From Toxoplasma gondii ME49 (Eukaryota > Apicomplexa > Conoidasida > Eucoccidiorida > Sarcocystidae), in contig NC_031476.1 in assembly GCF_000006565.2 (NCBI RefSeq), forward strand, positions 4,364,458 to 4,428,457: a stretch of DNA of 64,000 nt, written 5' to 3'. The position numbers were made by a program, and so were the translations under genes. Shown here piece after piece: positions 37,286-50,320 of the stretch; the stretch's first letter is position 1; the number at the start of each line of letters is the position of its first letter. The notes below the pieces were generated by a model, which ran no database searches, was not told the DNA's origin, and was given only the letters and a program-made list of their open reading frames with translations.

Positions 37286-39142
37286 AGAAAGTGTAAATAT
37301 TGTGTAATACAAAAACGAGACACCAAGCAAGCGACAAGAAAGCTCAGAGGGAGCTCGATGTATGTCCAAACACTCGGAAAGTTAGCCAGTCTTTTTGTCC
37401 GCCGGTTGCTTTAAAAAAGGAGTCCTCTTTGTTATTCTTGGTGCCTCACAACCTTGAAAAGGTGCACGGAGTCGATCAAGCTCTGTTGCCGTTTTGGATT
37501 TCATCGTGTCGCCGCTAAAAGTGTTGATTCTTCGCACTGGAGTCATATTGTGTCATACCTTAGGTATTATAATGTCTATGACTCCTCGATTTGAGTTGTG
37601 TCCAAAACAAAAGGATATTTGAATTTTTTCGTTTATGATGTTGTCCGTGGCATGTCAAGACAGTATGTCATCACTGCGTGGAAAGGTGCATTAATTCATT
37701 TTGTGGTGTTCACTCCTCGGATAACGAAATTCCTGTCTCATCGGACACCTAAATTTAATATAACGACGGACATAACAGAGACGCCTCAAGAACCACCAAA
37801 CGGCATCACTGCTGCGGGCGTTGGTGGCCGTTTCCGGGGTCTGTTAGACTGTGTAACCTGGAGCAAGAGAAACAAAGACGAGTGTAGATCGCTGCTTTGT
37901 CGTTGCTCCGCCAGGAACTCAGCACACGTCGGCATGCTTGTCCATGCGTTGTTGAATGTAGACAGCAGTCCAGACGGAGATTGTCAAGATCTGCCCGGAA
38001 CGTCACAATATGTATAATGGTCGATAATAATTGATACATATTACCGATTTTATCGTGAGAGAGAAGCGGACGAGGAATTTCGAGATAGAGGAAGCCGATC
38101 AAGACATGCGTTGTGTCTTTTGGACCTCTGAGATTCTGAGTTTTTGTTTTGAGTCTCGCGCAAACCCAACGTCCCTGCCGATGCCTGAAATGAGAGGGGA
38201 TCTCATTTCTGATTTGATCGTGGACCTTAGCAGTCCTTCAAAGAATTTACGGTTATACTTAGATCGTCACTCGACAGAGAAGCCGGTAGAAATGGATGGG
38301 ACAGATGGAAAGAGGCAAGTAATGAGTGTTACGGAAGTCGACTGACGAGTTGATTGGCTACCTTGAGCGCCGGAGCCTACAAACACTTCCGTGTCCTGTA
38401 AAACTTCTTTCTCGACTCTACCAGATTTCCCACAAGGGAGATTTCTCTTCAATCAATTCGCTGGAAACGAATGTCAACCGCTGCATGTTTCATTTCTTTC
38501 TCATCTACATTCTTTTCACCTTTCATGCGTTTTTCAAATTCACTTGCCTACTCCGCAGCCCCCCCTCCGCCTTCGCCCCGGGTCCCCTCCCTGGCGAAGC
38601 TCCCTACAGTTTATTCGTGTCCTTCCTGTCTTTTTCAGAATGTTCTCCGTTGGCATTGTCCGCCTTCTCTGTTTCCCTCTTCGTTTCTCTGCTTGTTCTT
38701 CTTATCTTACAGATACACCGGTTCCGCTTGATCCGTTTCTCCTGCCTAACTCGGCGAGGTTGGTCACGGAACGTCGTCACACATGCAGGTTGCTGCATCC
38801 GCGTGCGAACTGAGACCCGATTCCTGTGTTTTTCTCCCCCGCATGCTCCATGTTAGCACTACTCTCGACACACAAAGTTCCTGCGTCTTCCGGTACGCTC
38901 CCGAGTGTAACGGTACAAGCTGCAAACAGAGGACTCCTCAGCTTTCGAAGACTTTTTGCCTCAACCCCGTTCTGTCGCGTCGTCCTCATGCCCGTTCGTC
39001 TGTCTCTTCTGAGCACGTGTTTCTGTCTCTGGCATCGTTCAAGGGAGCAGGCTCTCCACGTTCGCATGCAGCTCTGCACGCATCGGTTTCGAAATCTGAG
39101 TCCACGAAGTCCGTTTCTGCGCAGCGCCCCAGTCCTTCCCCG
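37286..39142. other. Convergent 3' spacer between genes B and C
   Basis: About 1.9 kb separates the stop codons of two converging genes and presumably contains both 3' UTRs. Open frames here (such as 37598-38017 and 38326-38856 plus) are Phe/Ser/Cys-rich translations of pyrimidine-rich DNA without splice partners. I see no further gene. Confidence 0.5.
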
Positions 39143-42100
39143 TTACATCTGCAGCGAGTTGAAGAGTCTTTCTCTGGTGAGGATTTTGCTGTGCATGAGC
39201 AGAAACTCGAGGATGCTCTGCACGTCTCGAACCCCGTCGTAGAAAACAACTGTTTTTCTCTCCTTGGTTTTCCCCAGGTCCTCTTCCTCTTGGTCGTGTG
39301 TGTAGAACAGCAACGCGGGATAGCCGTCTGCAGCGATGACATCCGTGAGCGAGACGTCTCGGTCAAAGTCCCAGAGCGACTCGCGCTGACCCTCGTCTTT
39401 CTTGCCGCGAATTGAACTTGGCGGCCGCAACAGTGAGTCGCCATTCCAGGCATTCGGTCCTGCGCGTCTGCGCAGATCCACCAAATTCTGGTAACTCACT
39501 ACGTTGACGTCCTCGACTTCGTTCACGGTTCCATCCAACTCAGCCGTCACCAGTTCTGGAATGTGAGCCAGACGGGTGGCTACCTGCACAAAATCCAAAC
39601 GTCGCAAGGCAGACGCCCGCCGGACACTCGTAGGAGGCACTGCGAAAAGCTCACACAGAATCGCGTTCTCAAAAGGTCGTCAAAGAAAGCCGAGATGTCG
39701 CCTGTCGAGCAAAAGGCATTCCCTTGCAACGCTTCTTTGGAACGACTCGCCAGCAGGACGCCACGGTCCTTTAGCTCAAGTCGGCTGGGTCACACGCTTC
39801 CTCGGATGAGACACACGCAGAAGGATGAAGTCGTCTTCACAAGGTCGACCGGTAAGAAGTTCACCCGTCTGTATCCGCAGCGCGTTTGCAGACCGGAACA
39901 GTTGCCACAAGGGATCACGAGTCTCACCGCATGTGCGAGCATCTCTGGAGCACAGGTCAGTTTCATCGAGACAATATCCACGTTTAAAGTGACCCTCTCA
40001 GGGCATGCAGTCTAACCGCATCGACGCGCGTCTCTTGTGGGAGGAAATCGTTTAGCTGCCCTGGATTCACAACCGAATTAAAGAGACCAGTTCACACGGA
40101 TGCGTGCGAAGTCACGGATTGTGACAGCCAGCCGAGGAGTCTGTCCAGTTTTGGGATTTGAAGCATTTGTTTCTACATCTGCGCATGCGTCGACAGAGGC
40201 ATCTGTGTGACGAGAATTCGCAGGCGTTCTAGAGGTTTCAAGTCGAAAACCTTTCGCGCGATACAGCGCCGGGCAACAGATCCGCCGTGTATGGACAGCA
40301 CCTCTGGTGGTTCCGTAGCGGACACAGAACGTCACGCATGCAGAAGACCGTCGGTCTGCCTGGCCTGGCTCTGCTGTGCGCCGAGTGCAGAGGAACGAAA
40401 CGAGACTTCGTAAAAATGTTCTCAATAGAGTCTGTGGCCTCACCTCCTCAAAAACTGGACGCAGCTTGGTGCTATGAGCACACCAGGGGGAATAAACAAA
40501 GAGAAGCATTTCCGAGTTCGGAGGCGGCAGAGGCTCGACGAACGTCGACCCCACGAGTTTCTGCAGAGATAAACGAAGGAGACAAAATTGCCAAGACATG
40601 CGTAGATCCTGTCCAGAGAGTTCCTGAGACACGGCGGTCGAATACAAGTTCCCCACAAAGCGTACGACACACCTCTCACATCGATCTACTCACGTTAAGG
40701 GAGAAAAAGGTAGATTAAGATACGTTACAGATATACGCAACTACACCTACACATATAGATATATATACGCTTAAATCTTATGGATACACAGAGAGAGATG
40801 TGCATCGCTTGACGCACATGGATGGAAATAGAGACAATTCCACGGATATAAACAGATATAGACACGGTCACAGTGGTGTGATTCTTTTGCGTCCTCTGAC
40901 TGCTTCTTTTTTCATTTCTCTTGAATCTTTCTCCTTCTCTCTCTCAAATTGCGTCGCACGATAGAACTTCTGTCTTCACTTTCTCTCTTCGTCCTCCCTT
41001 CAACTCGAGTTCCGTTTTCCCTCCTGGCTCGTCTTTCGCCTCGGATTCGAGTGCTGGGCCTGAATTTCCAACTCTTCCATCCAGTTCCTTTTCCCCCTCG
41101 CAGTGTCGCGTCTCGGCCATCGGTTCCGCTTTTGCCGCCTTTTGTTTTTTCCCCGCGCGTTCGCTGAAGTTTCACGAAAGAGGCTCACCACGGTGTGCCC
41201 CTGCTCAGCCTGGAGAGGCGGCGGCGCGCTCTTTCGCGTTGGCCTCAAAGCCCCACCTCGGTAGTCTCCTGAAAAGGAAAGAAACAGAGAAAACCTTGGC
41301 AATTTGCAGGCGACCGAGAAAGCGAAAGGACAGCGGACAGGTGAATTGAGACAGCTGCTGTCTTTTTCTGTTCGAACAAAGCAGAGACGACGACTGCGTC
41401 TCAGACTCTCAACAATCTCCTCACTTATTAGGCGCTCCAGGCTCCCGCGAGTCAGAGGCTTGTCTTCACAAACAAACTGAACTTTGGAAATACGAGAAGA
41501 TGGATTCTCGACAATCACCGCCTGCAATGCAGAAAAACAAGAAAAAGCGATGGTTCCCATCAGTGGGCCAAAGCCGTACGAATTCAGTCCTGTGCAGAAC
41601 GCCAGACAGACGCAGTGAATAGGCATGTAACCGTCTCTGTGCTGAGTGCCGTTCGCAGATGCACAGCGTTCAAAGTCTCATCCACACCTGCTGCTTCTCA
41701 TGGCCATCGGGGGAAATGCAGTGAGTGCAGGGACATCCGAGTACGGAGACACTGCATGCGGGAGCATCTGACAGGCCGTTTGCTCTCGCCGGTCACGATT
41801 ATCTGTGGAGATGAAGCTCGGAAAAGAGCGAGTGATCCAAGGCAAGAGAAAGGTTCAACCACGGAAAAGAGACGAAATAACACAGGCAAACGAAGGCTTG
41901 AATCAACCGATCCACACACACACAGACGCAAAAGGACTCATCTACACAGATGTGCATATGTGCTGTTGTCTGCTTCAAAACGGAGTGGTGTCTGTACACT
42001 GAGAGACACACGGGTTGTCACCCGCCCACAAGTTTATTTATAAACAGATGCATATCTACATGTATCATAAAATGGATATGCAGAAAACAAATGCAGATGT

Positions 42101-45100
42101 ACATGTGTTCTCGGATGTGAACATCCGAATATGCCTACGAAATATAAATTCACCAGATGGGCATCACATGCTCGACATTGTACCTCTACCAATCGAATGT
42201 ATACGCCAATAAATCAGGTCGCATCTAATTACACATACGCACATGCATATATGTACATATATATATATACATATATGCATATATATACATATGTATATCG
42301 ATAGATGGATCGATCGATGGATAGGAAGATCCACGGAAAGAAAGGTATACCTCTTAAAATAGCAACATATATATACTTATGGATGTTTACGGGAGAGCGC
42401 TGTTTCCAGAGGCGCATCTAGGTCGTAAAATGTCTCCTTTGCAGTCGGACTCTGTTTCTCTTACAGCTGGGATGTCTTGAATGGAGAGATTCAAGAAGTT
42501 CATGAGTCGAGCTGCGAATGCTCCCTTTGTCCCATGGACGACGGAGATGATCTCTCTGCGATGCCGCGGTGCCACCTCATGGAGCTGAAACGAAAGAGGA
42601 AAAAGACAACGGAGAGCGGGAGGTCTTTTTGAGTGTCTGGAGAGCGAGGCGACCCGCGCGAAGAAGTCGAGGTGACAGAGGGGCACACGGCGAAGAAGGA
42701 GTACCAGCGAAAACGCGACAAGCAAAGGAGAGGTTCTGCATGCAGAACCTAGGAAAAAAGGACAGATTGAAAGACACGCAGAGACGAACCATCGTCGATC
42801 GACCTAAAGGCTGCAGGGACGCGCGTCTCTGTCTGTAGGCGTCTTTCTTCTTCGTTCCTTCTCCTCTCGATTTCAGAGTGGTGGAAGGTGACCTTCCAGG
42901 CGCGCGTTTCTCATAGAGAGAAACGAAAAGCTTGCTCATCAAAGGACACTGTAACGGTTCTTCTTCTGTGCATCACGAGATGGCGGAGGACTTCAAGAAT
43001 TTCAGTTTTTGAGAAACGCGTCACCAAAGCTCACCGCCGCTTCGGCTTGCCGACCCGCCTCGTCCTCGGAGCGAAGGAGAATGAGGAGCGGCCGGCCGTC
43101 ATTGAAGAGCTGCGAACGCAGGGAAGGAAGAAAGCGCGAGAACACAGAGAATGCGAGAGAATGAATCGAGACAGAAAACGGCGAAACGCACAGAGAGGAG
43201 ACCCAGCAGCGGAGCAACACCCAGGAGGACAGTCATCAGGGAAGAAGCGAAGAAGACGTCAGCGAGCAGCGAAACGAAAGGAAACGCAAGGCGAATGTTG
43301 CGACTGCAAAAGGAAGAGCGCCACGGGGGAAGAAACGACTGGTCGTTTACTCCTTTGTTCAAAGAAGATCTGGAACCGAGGGCAGGGACTAACGGAAAAA
43401 CAGACCAAGGCGCAAACCTGAGAGGATATCCATTGCTGGAGGCCGACTCGAGCAAGCCACAGAGAACAGCGACGAAACGAACAAGAGAAAACCGCGCAAA
43501 AGAGCGAAAAGATGTTTCATAAGTCCCAGGGATGGATGCGCGTTGCCGGCAGCACCCATGCGTCCGGCCTACATCTGGTGCTGTCGATGGGCTGAAGGGA
43601 ACCACATGAGGAAATCTCTGTTCTCTCGTGAAGCGAGCCTGAGAAGCGGGGAAGCGGAGGCGAAACGCAGACATGTTCAGAGTTCTTTGCAAGACGAATC
43701 ACGAGTCAGATCGACGCCTGAGAAGCGAAAGAGACGACAACCAGAACTCGCAACTGGCGGAAAGAACGGCAGTGGACTCGAGGCTATCGGCTCGTAAGCA
43801 TGCACTGCTCGAATCTGCCAAGGCGCGCGCGAAGAGAAAACGATGTGTAGACTCCTCTTTCGCGCGGCCGACAGCGGAAGCGCGCGTTCCCAGAGAAAGC
43901 CTAAAGAACGTGAGAGCAAATGGAAGATGCAGTGTCATCCTTGCAAGCTCCAGTGTGGACAGAGAAGAGCGACTTTTTTCTCGCAGGACAGACGGCTACA
44001 ACGTCGACGAGGACGAGGTGGAAAAGACGAGACATGCGGCAGCGAACGGAGGAAATCGAGGTCTGGACAGCACGCAGAGGACGTCGCGACTCGCCATGCG
44101 AAGGAGCGGGGCGAGAAAGAGTCGAAGTCAGAGAACTCGAGAACAACGCGACACACAGAGGAACATGCAGCCTACGATGTCCTGTGGCGTGAGAGCCGGA
44201 GACGAGCGGTCCCCCAAGACGACCATGTGCTCGCCGTACGTTCTGAACAAAAGAACGCTGGGGATGGGAACCTGGGAGAGGGAAGCAAGTTCAAAAACGC
44301 AAAGACAATTGGAGAGCCCGCGACGCAGAGAAGGCGTTCGAAAGGGCGCGAATGTGGCGAACTGAAGCCAGTCCGGAGCGAGGAGGCAGAAAGAGGAACT
44401 TGGTCACCTTAAGACGGCGAAAAGGAAGACAGGAAAGAGTGCAGAGACACCGCGTTTCACAGCCACGACTAAGGCGCTCGGCGTGTACACTGACGCGAGA
44501 GAAAAGCGGAGAACAACGGGCGACTCTGAAGTGATGGACCCTGAAGGAAAAACCGAGGACGCCCCAAGGTGGACTTCAACAAAGGTGGACCACTGGAGTT
44601 GTCTTCCTACCTGAAGTTTAGTCGCAATTTCCGTGCTATTTGTGATCGCCACGGTGACCTCCTCGATCAGATGTGATGCCTGCAAGAAGACGTCTCTTGC
44701 TTGACCTGAAAAGAGCGGCAAACGCCAGACAAAAGTCCTTTTTTTTCGGCCCCGCATGCAGTTCTCCGCGTTATGCCGTGCTTGGCGCACTTGGTTTCAC
44801 ACAGCTTCCGTTTGAGCCAGAGACAGGCTCGTGTCGCTATCCGAAAAATCACACAGACGAAGGGTCGGAAGAAAAGTTTCCCGGCAACGATTCGCATGAA
44901 GGAGTCATCCTGCCTGCCGGCCAGTTTCGATTCTCCTCAAAGAGGCCTCTTTCCGACTTGACTCAAGAGAGCTAGACAAGAAGCGTAAAGTGCACACAGT
45001 CGATGGGGGCGCGAGCAGCGGCGAGGGTGGGGAGGGCAATCTACACCGCGCCTGTCTGTTGGCGGACCGGAGCGAGGAACTTTTTGTGAAGGAAAGCCCA

Positions 45101-48100
45101 AAGGTAAAACGACAAGAAAGCAAAGCGAAACACCGGCTTCACTTGGGGACTGGGGTCTCCCATGCGTCTGCGTGAAGCCGGAGAGACAGAAAAGCGAAAG
45201 ACGCAGTCGACCAGGTGAAGAAAAGGCACTTGCCATCACTGTCGAAGACGCCCAGAAGTGTGACAGGATTGTCGAAAAGGAAGCGATCTGCCGTAGCGAA
45301 ATCCTTCAAGTAATAAGCCGGCGCGCCTGCCCTCCTGAACACACATCGACAGTGAGAAAGGGGAAATTGCTGTAGTGAAGAAGTCGGAGTCGCATCCACC
45401 GTCACGCACCTCGTCTTCGACACCGCCCGGTTTCCTTTTCCCCCAAAACTTGCCCAGTTCTTCTCGTTCTTCATCTTCCTTTCACTCTTCTGTTTTTCCG
45501 TCTCTTCCTCCTTGTCTCTGTCGGGCCTTGAGTTCTTCTCTCCTTTTCTCTCCTCGTTCTCCTTCTGCTTCTCTTTCTTCATCTTGTTCTCTTTCGTCTT
45601 CTCGTTCGTCTGCGCCTTCTTCCCCTCGCTCTTCATCTTTATCTGCGGCTGTCGTCCGTCGTCCCTGCATCTGAATCTTCTCTTGTTTCTGCACTGTCCT
45701 TTTCCCCTTTCCTCGTCTTCTCTTTGCCCTTCTTCTTCTCTTCGTACTTCATCGCCCATCTGACGAGACGGTCTGCGTCAGGGAAGCCTTGGTACTCTTC
45801 CGTTTCGAGTCCCTTGAAAGGAGACAGGGCGGCTCCTTCTCGCCTTGCCGCCTCGAGAGCAGCGCGGCTGCCGCCATTCGTTTCCTGGGCAGAGGCTGGA
45901 GAGGATGGAGAAGCAGCAGGAAGAAGTCGGACGAGTTTCACACATGGAGCAGCGCCCGCCTTCAGGCGACGCGCGAGTTCTTCCTGGCCCGCAGAGTCCA
46001 CCTGCAGAAGGCAGAAGCGCGACAGAAAAGCAGCCACAAAGTGAGGCACCCTCTGCGGTAGAAGGAGAGGTAAGAGGAGAAGGGGAAGCGAGGCAGAGAA
46101 TAGACGAAAAAGGCAGTAAAAACGTAGAGGAAAGAAGGAGAAGAAAAACACAGGTGGCGCGACAGTGACGGACAGAATACGACAGAGAGAAGGAAGAAGA
46201 GACACTGCTGAGGACGGGAGAAGCCTGCGTGCGAAGAAACTGAAGGAAGCATGTGGAGAGAGCACAGATGACATCTCGTCTTGCGTTGAGGACGAGAAGC
46301 GGCGAACAACTCGGTCCACCCTCCTCCCAAGTCCCCTCGTACGGAGCAGAGGCCATCTCAGTATGACAGGCAGCTTCAGCACCAGTGTTGGACTACGAAT
46401 TTCGATCTTGAAAATCTCCTTTTGCTGGGTCCAGGTTCTGTTTTGTCTCCTGACCAAGCGGGGAGTATGCAGTACGCGCAGAGGCATGCAAGACATACGA
46501 CCAAGAACAACGACGCGTACAAAAGATGTCCATAAGCCGCATTCCAATGGCGAGGAACGCGTGTAATCGACCTAGTCGCCACTCGCGTCTTCAGGAAAAC
46601 GAGGGCGCGAATGCCACAGAAGTGTAAGTTCTCGATCCGAAAGAAAAGTCAAGAAACAGTCGACGCAGAAAGCGAGCCACAGGTTTTGCGAGTCCCTTTC
46701 AGCACTGCGCAGTGCATTCATTCTCGCTCTCACCGTGGCAACGCGAATCGGAGGGTCAAGGCGGCGCAGACGGAGAGCAGCATCGTAGATTTCTGGGAAG
46801 AGATTTTGGCATCGCTCACACCAGGGGACGTAGAAGAAGACAACCAGGCGTCTGCAGAAAACCAGCAAAGAGAAAAACGCGAAACTGCCTACCGAACGAG
46901 TCGACCGGGAAGCGCCGGCGAGATGGCAGTCGGATGTTCATACACCTCAGCCCCCAGACGGTGCCCTGTTGTCAAAAGGTTCGAACTCGGCCAGAAAGCG
47001 ATATAAAGGCGACTGCAAAGGCGTCAGCCAGACGCCGAAAGAGAAAGAAATCGAATGGCCAGACGCAAGGCGACGCGAAAGGGGAAGCGTCGGCTACGGA
47101 GCGCGTTCCAAGACGGAAAAGATTATTAAAGAGGAAACGAATCAGACAGCGACGTGACTCGGGTGTATCTACACGTGCACTCCGTACAGTGACAGAACAT
47201 GTCCACATGCGGATCTCCGGAAAAGGAGACAAGTACGAGTTTCCTTAGTTCTCCGAACCTCCTTGGTACGAACAGATCTCCAGTGACTCGCTGTCTTCGC
47301 TGGACAATGCACAAAAAAACGAATCTTGGCTACGCCACACTCGAGACGGCTGAACAGGTTGGACGTTTCTGAGAACACTGAGAACGCAAGCGAAGACACA
47401 TCAGCCATTCACAACTCGAAACGGAATGCGCAAACGGGGACATGCTAGTCAATTCTCTACAAAAAATGGGTGCTCAGCCAAGTGCAGAGAGGTAGGGCAA
47501 AAGATGTACATAGAGGCGCTTCTTGAGCAGTTGCTGTACAGCGCGGTTAGGACATGAAGAGCTGGAAGAAACTCGTGGTGACGAGAGAAGCTGGGGACCG
47601 ACAGCCGTCGCTCATCTGAGACACAAAACGCTTCTTTCGGAAAGAGGGAGAAGAAGACACCCGAAGGGGGAACAATCGTTTTGACAGAGGATGCAGAGCC
47701 ATCGAGGGAGGCCGCAGGATTCGAAAACAAGAAAAACACGGGAGCTCCACTCACTCCTCTGCTCGAAGGAATCTGTCAAAGTTCCCTGCGTTAACTGAGA
47801 TGAGAACCGAGTCTTCTCCCTCCAAGTCAACATCCTTCTCCTTCCCCGTCTCCCCCGATGGTGTCTCAGTGCCCGGCGCTGCCTTTGAAAGGGCAGAGGA
47901 CGAAGAACTCGACACAGACGAAGAAGAAAGTGACGAAGCAGAAGGAGATGCAGAAGCTGAAACAGTAGAAGGAGAGGCAGAATCAGATGAAGGAGAGGGA
48001 GAAACAGTTGAGGTTGAAGAAGAACTTGAGGGAGAGGACGAGATAGATGTTGGCGAAGGAAGCGAAGCCGACACAGAAGGAGAAGCTTCACGAGTTAGGG

Positions 48101-48656
48101 GAGGCTCCTCATGGGATGTGCCATCTTCAGAAGGCGGGAGCAACGCAGAGGAAAGGACTCCGACCGGTGCCTGGTGAACTGAAAGGATCGAGTGAGCAGG
48201 CTGAGGAGAGGCGCCCGAAGAAGCAAACGGAACTGTCTGTACTCCAGAAGAAGAAGAGGAGTCTCCGTCAAGACGAGAGGAAACAAAGAGTGAAGCAAAG
48301 GCCTCAAGGGAAGCTGCCACAGAGGAAGGAGAGGAGGCACAAGACTGCTGTCCCCCTGAGACACTGGCCTCAGGCGTTTTGGAAGAAGACGGCGAAGAAA
48401 CAGAAGACGGAGCGGCTAGTCTGTTTGGAACTCTCAGTGAAGAGGTTGGATCAGGACTGGATGCGCGAGCAGACACGAAGAGAAAAACACTAGACCGCGG
48501 CTGAGAAAGTCTCTCAGGAGTCGCCGGCCTCACAGTGCCTGCATGCAAGTGTAGAAGAAAGATGAGGAGAGTAAGAGAAAGCAGAGAGACGCGATTCAGT
48601 AGAAGACACGAGGAGAAAAAGGACAGAAAGCCGAGCGTTCTGCCGTCATCTGCCAT
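39143..48656 (-). CDS. Protein disulfide isomerase-like protein with atypical active sites (gene C)
   Basis: Twelve exons, in phase throughout: 47755-48656, 46734-46851, 45748-46001, 45230-45334, 45143-45167, 44611-44679, 43035-43109, 42465-42584, 41425-41521, 41189-41268, 40444-40560 and 39143-39583, 800 residues. It starts with a hydrophobic signal sequence (LLSLTLLIFLLHLHAG) and about 240 Ser-rich residues. A PDI layout follows: thioredoxin domain a (FFYVPWCERCQNLFPEIY, residues 306-323, with its cis-proline strand AAPCVKLVRLL), domain b (WAMKRAGAPAYYLKDF), domain b', a PDI-type linker DYRGGALRP...KSAPPP, and domain a' (LLFVYSPWCAHSTKLRPVF, residues 634-652). The active sites are CERC (312-315) and CAHS (642-645), not CGHC; the second lacks the resolving cysteine. 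The C-terminus (RERLFNSLQM) is not a KDEL-type retention signal. PDIs make, break or shuffle disulfides in the ER; here reduced oxidase activity or a thiol-binding or chaperone role in the secretory pathway is inferred. The 25-nt exon 45143-45167 is supported mainly by phase. Confidence 0.85.
42244..42316. repeat. ATATAC/ATGCAT-rich simple repeat with GATC/GATG run
   Basis: Alternating TA, CATA and TGCATA units followed by a GATA/GATC/GATG run, in the gene C intron between exons 42465 and 41521. Confidence 0.85.
47755..48656 (-). other. Signal peptide and Ser-rich N-terminal extension of the PDI-like protein
   Basis: The first exon has 300 codons. After the basic-hydrophobic leader there is no cysteine-containing fold, only Ser, Pro, Ala, Val and Thr in long runs, then an acidic stretch (LEGEDSVLISVNAGNFDRF) that begins thioredoxin domain a. 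Ordinary PDIs have about 20 residues before domain a, so a roughly 240-residue disordered extension is unusual. The start at 48656 is chosen because its Met directly precedes the hydrophobic leader; an in-frame upstream Met at 48854 would bury the leader. Confidence 0.75.
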
Positions 48657-50320
48657 TCTGTCGACAGAAGAAGCGAACTGCAGCCAGGCGTGTCTGGCAA
48701 GACAAGAACATTCTGCACACAACCGAATCCGAACGAGCCCGTCGTCTACGATTCCAAATCCACGAAAACGAAACGAAGATACTAAGTAAAGAAGGAAGTT
48801 TATCTCCTTGCGAAAAGGTCGATTCGTTCCTTCAAAACGTACACGCGGACCCACCGAGTCTTACATGCAGAGAGTCCTAGCACGGCAGCGGGGCAACTTT
48901 TCTCTTTCAAGTTCAGCTTCTTCGGCCCCGGCAGCCGAACTGCTCTCTTCGAGTTTGAATTCAAGTCCTCCACAACCGAAGGAATGTCTCGTCAAAGAAT
49001 GGAGAGAAGCGCGTTCCAGGTTCCTTTTCTGACGGCAACATCCCCCAGCAAGCCTCGAAAATAGGCCGCCGTTTGTTACTCCAGGCGAATGAAGGTTCTG
49101 TTCTGATTTTCCTTGTGCATGCAACGATGAAGAGTTGACGAGACCCACGAGATACCGTTTAAGATGATTCTTGTTGATTGAGATGATCTGACCCTGACAC
49201 ACACCCGCAGAAGCAGAAATATAGCCTGGTTAAATCAAGCAGGCGGAACGGACGCATGCCGCCGTTAGTTGTTGTGTCGTTGGAGAGAGGCATATTGGCA
49301 CACTTGTCTAGGGAAGGCGGTCGACAGTCGAAACCTGCTACGCGATGGGATATTGGACACATTTAAAGACGAACTTCATTCGAATCTGGAAGAAGGAATT
49401 GTTAGTAAGCGCAAGGGTGTCTTAGACATCCCCATCTTGCATCGAGTAACGGGCACTCAAGGTTCAGTATTCACTCGGTATGATTGGCATTCTACACCTG
49501 GTGACATATTATGTGTCCTGTTCACCAGCATGTAGATAGCTAATGAGGTTGGCGGTAAATGCACACAATTACACCAACAAAAGCTTTCTCGTGAGTACTC
49601 TTCAATAAGAGTAGCAGGCAGGTGAGCGCGGTGACGAAGTCGTGGTGACCTAACCACTGGGTGAGTCGGGGAATGTGAACTTGTGCAGCGTCTGTCGTCT
49701 TATGGTGACCTTTGGCTTCATTTCATTCGAATTATCTATGTTTACGCTTGCCGCTGTGTACGAAAAGTGAACAGGCAAAAACTTTGCGAAGCTTCATTGC
49801 CTGCGTCCCAGAGTGGCACTGAGCTTATGTGACAGTGTCGCGAATGCCTGTCCAGGTGTGGTGGGTGCTTCTGAAAAGCGACAGAGAAAATGTGGCCACC
49901 CAGACAAAACAGTAAGCCGCGATAAGAAAATTTCATGAGGCCAACAGGGCACAGTCTGGCCGCAAGACAGGACCGGTGTGTCGCATAGGGACCCGTAACG
50001 TATTTGTTCAGTTGTGGCATCAGCAGTCCCTCCGATGGATTTGCCTGCAGTAGACTCGAATTCGCTCCCGGCACTGAAAGGTAATTCCAGAGAACGTTCC
50101 ATGTCGCCGGCAACTAGGTGGCATGATTGGTAGCATGAGCGTGTAAAAGGAACCATAAAAATGTCATGGGCCAAGCCTTCCTTCAAATGGAATCCAGCTC
50201 CCTTTCCACAACACCTAGTCTTGAAAGGAGTCTTTTCTAGAAGCAAATGGGGAAGCAACAAGTTTAAGCGACGTTGCAATCTAGTAAGCTTCTGGCGTCC
50301 CTGGTAACAGGGCGGCAATT

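Noticed and set aside
42888..44412. Arg/Lys/Glu-rich plus-strand frames across 42.9-44.4 kb
   Set aside because: They lie over introns of the minus-strand PDI-like gene; purine-rich antisense of polypyrimidine introns gives such Arg/Glu-rich frames. No motif.
45639..46547. Whole 302-codon minus frame as one exon
   Set aside because: Only 45748-46001 matches the thioredoxin fold; upstream residues are Phe/Leu/Ser-rich intron translation and downstream is a Lys/Glu tail after a phase-2 donor.
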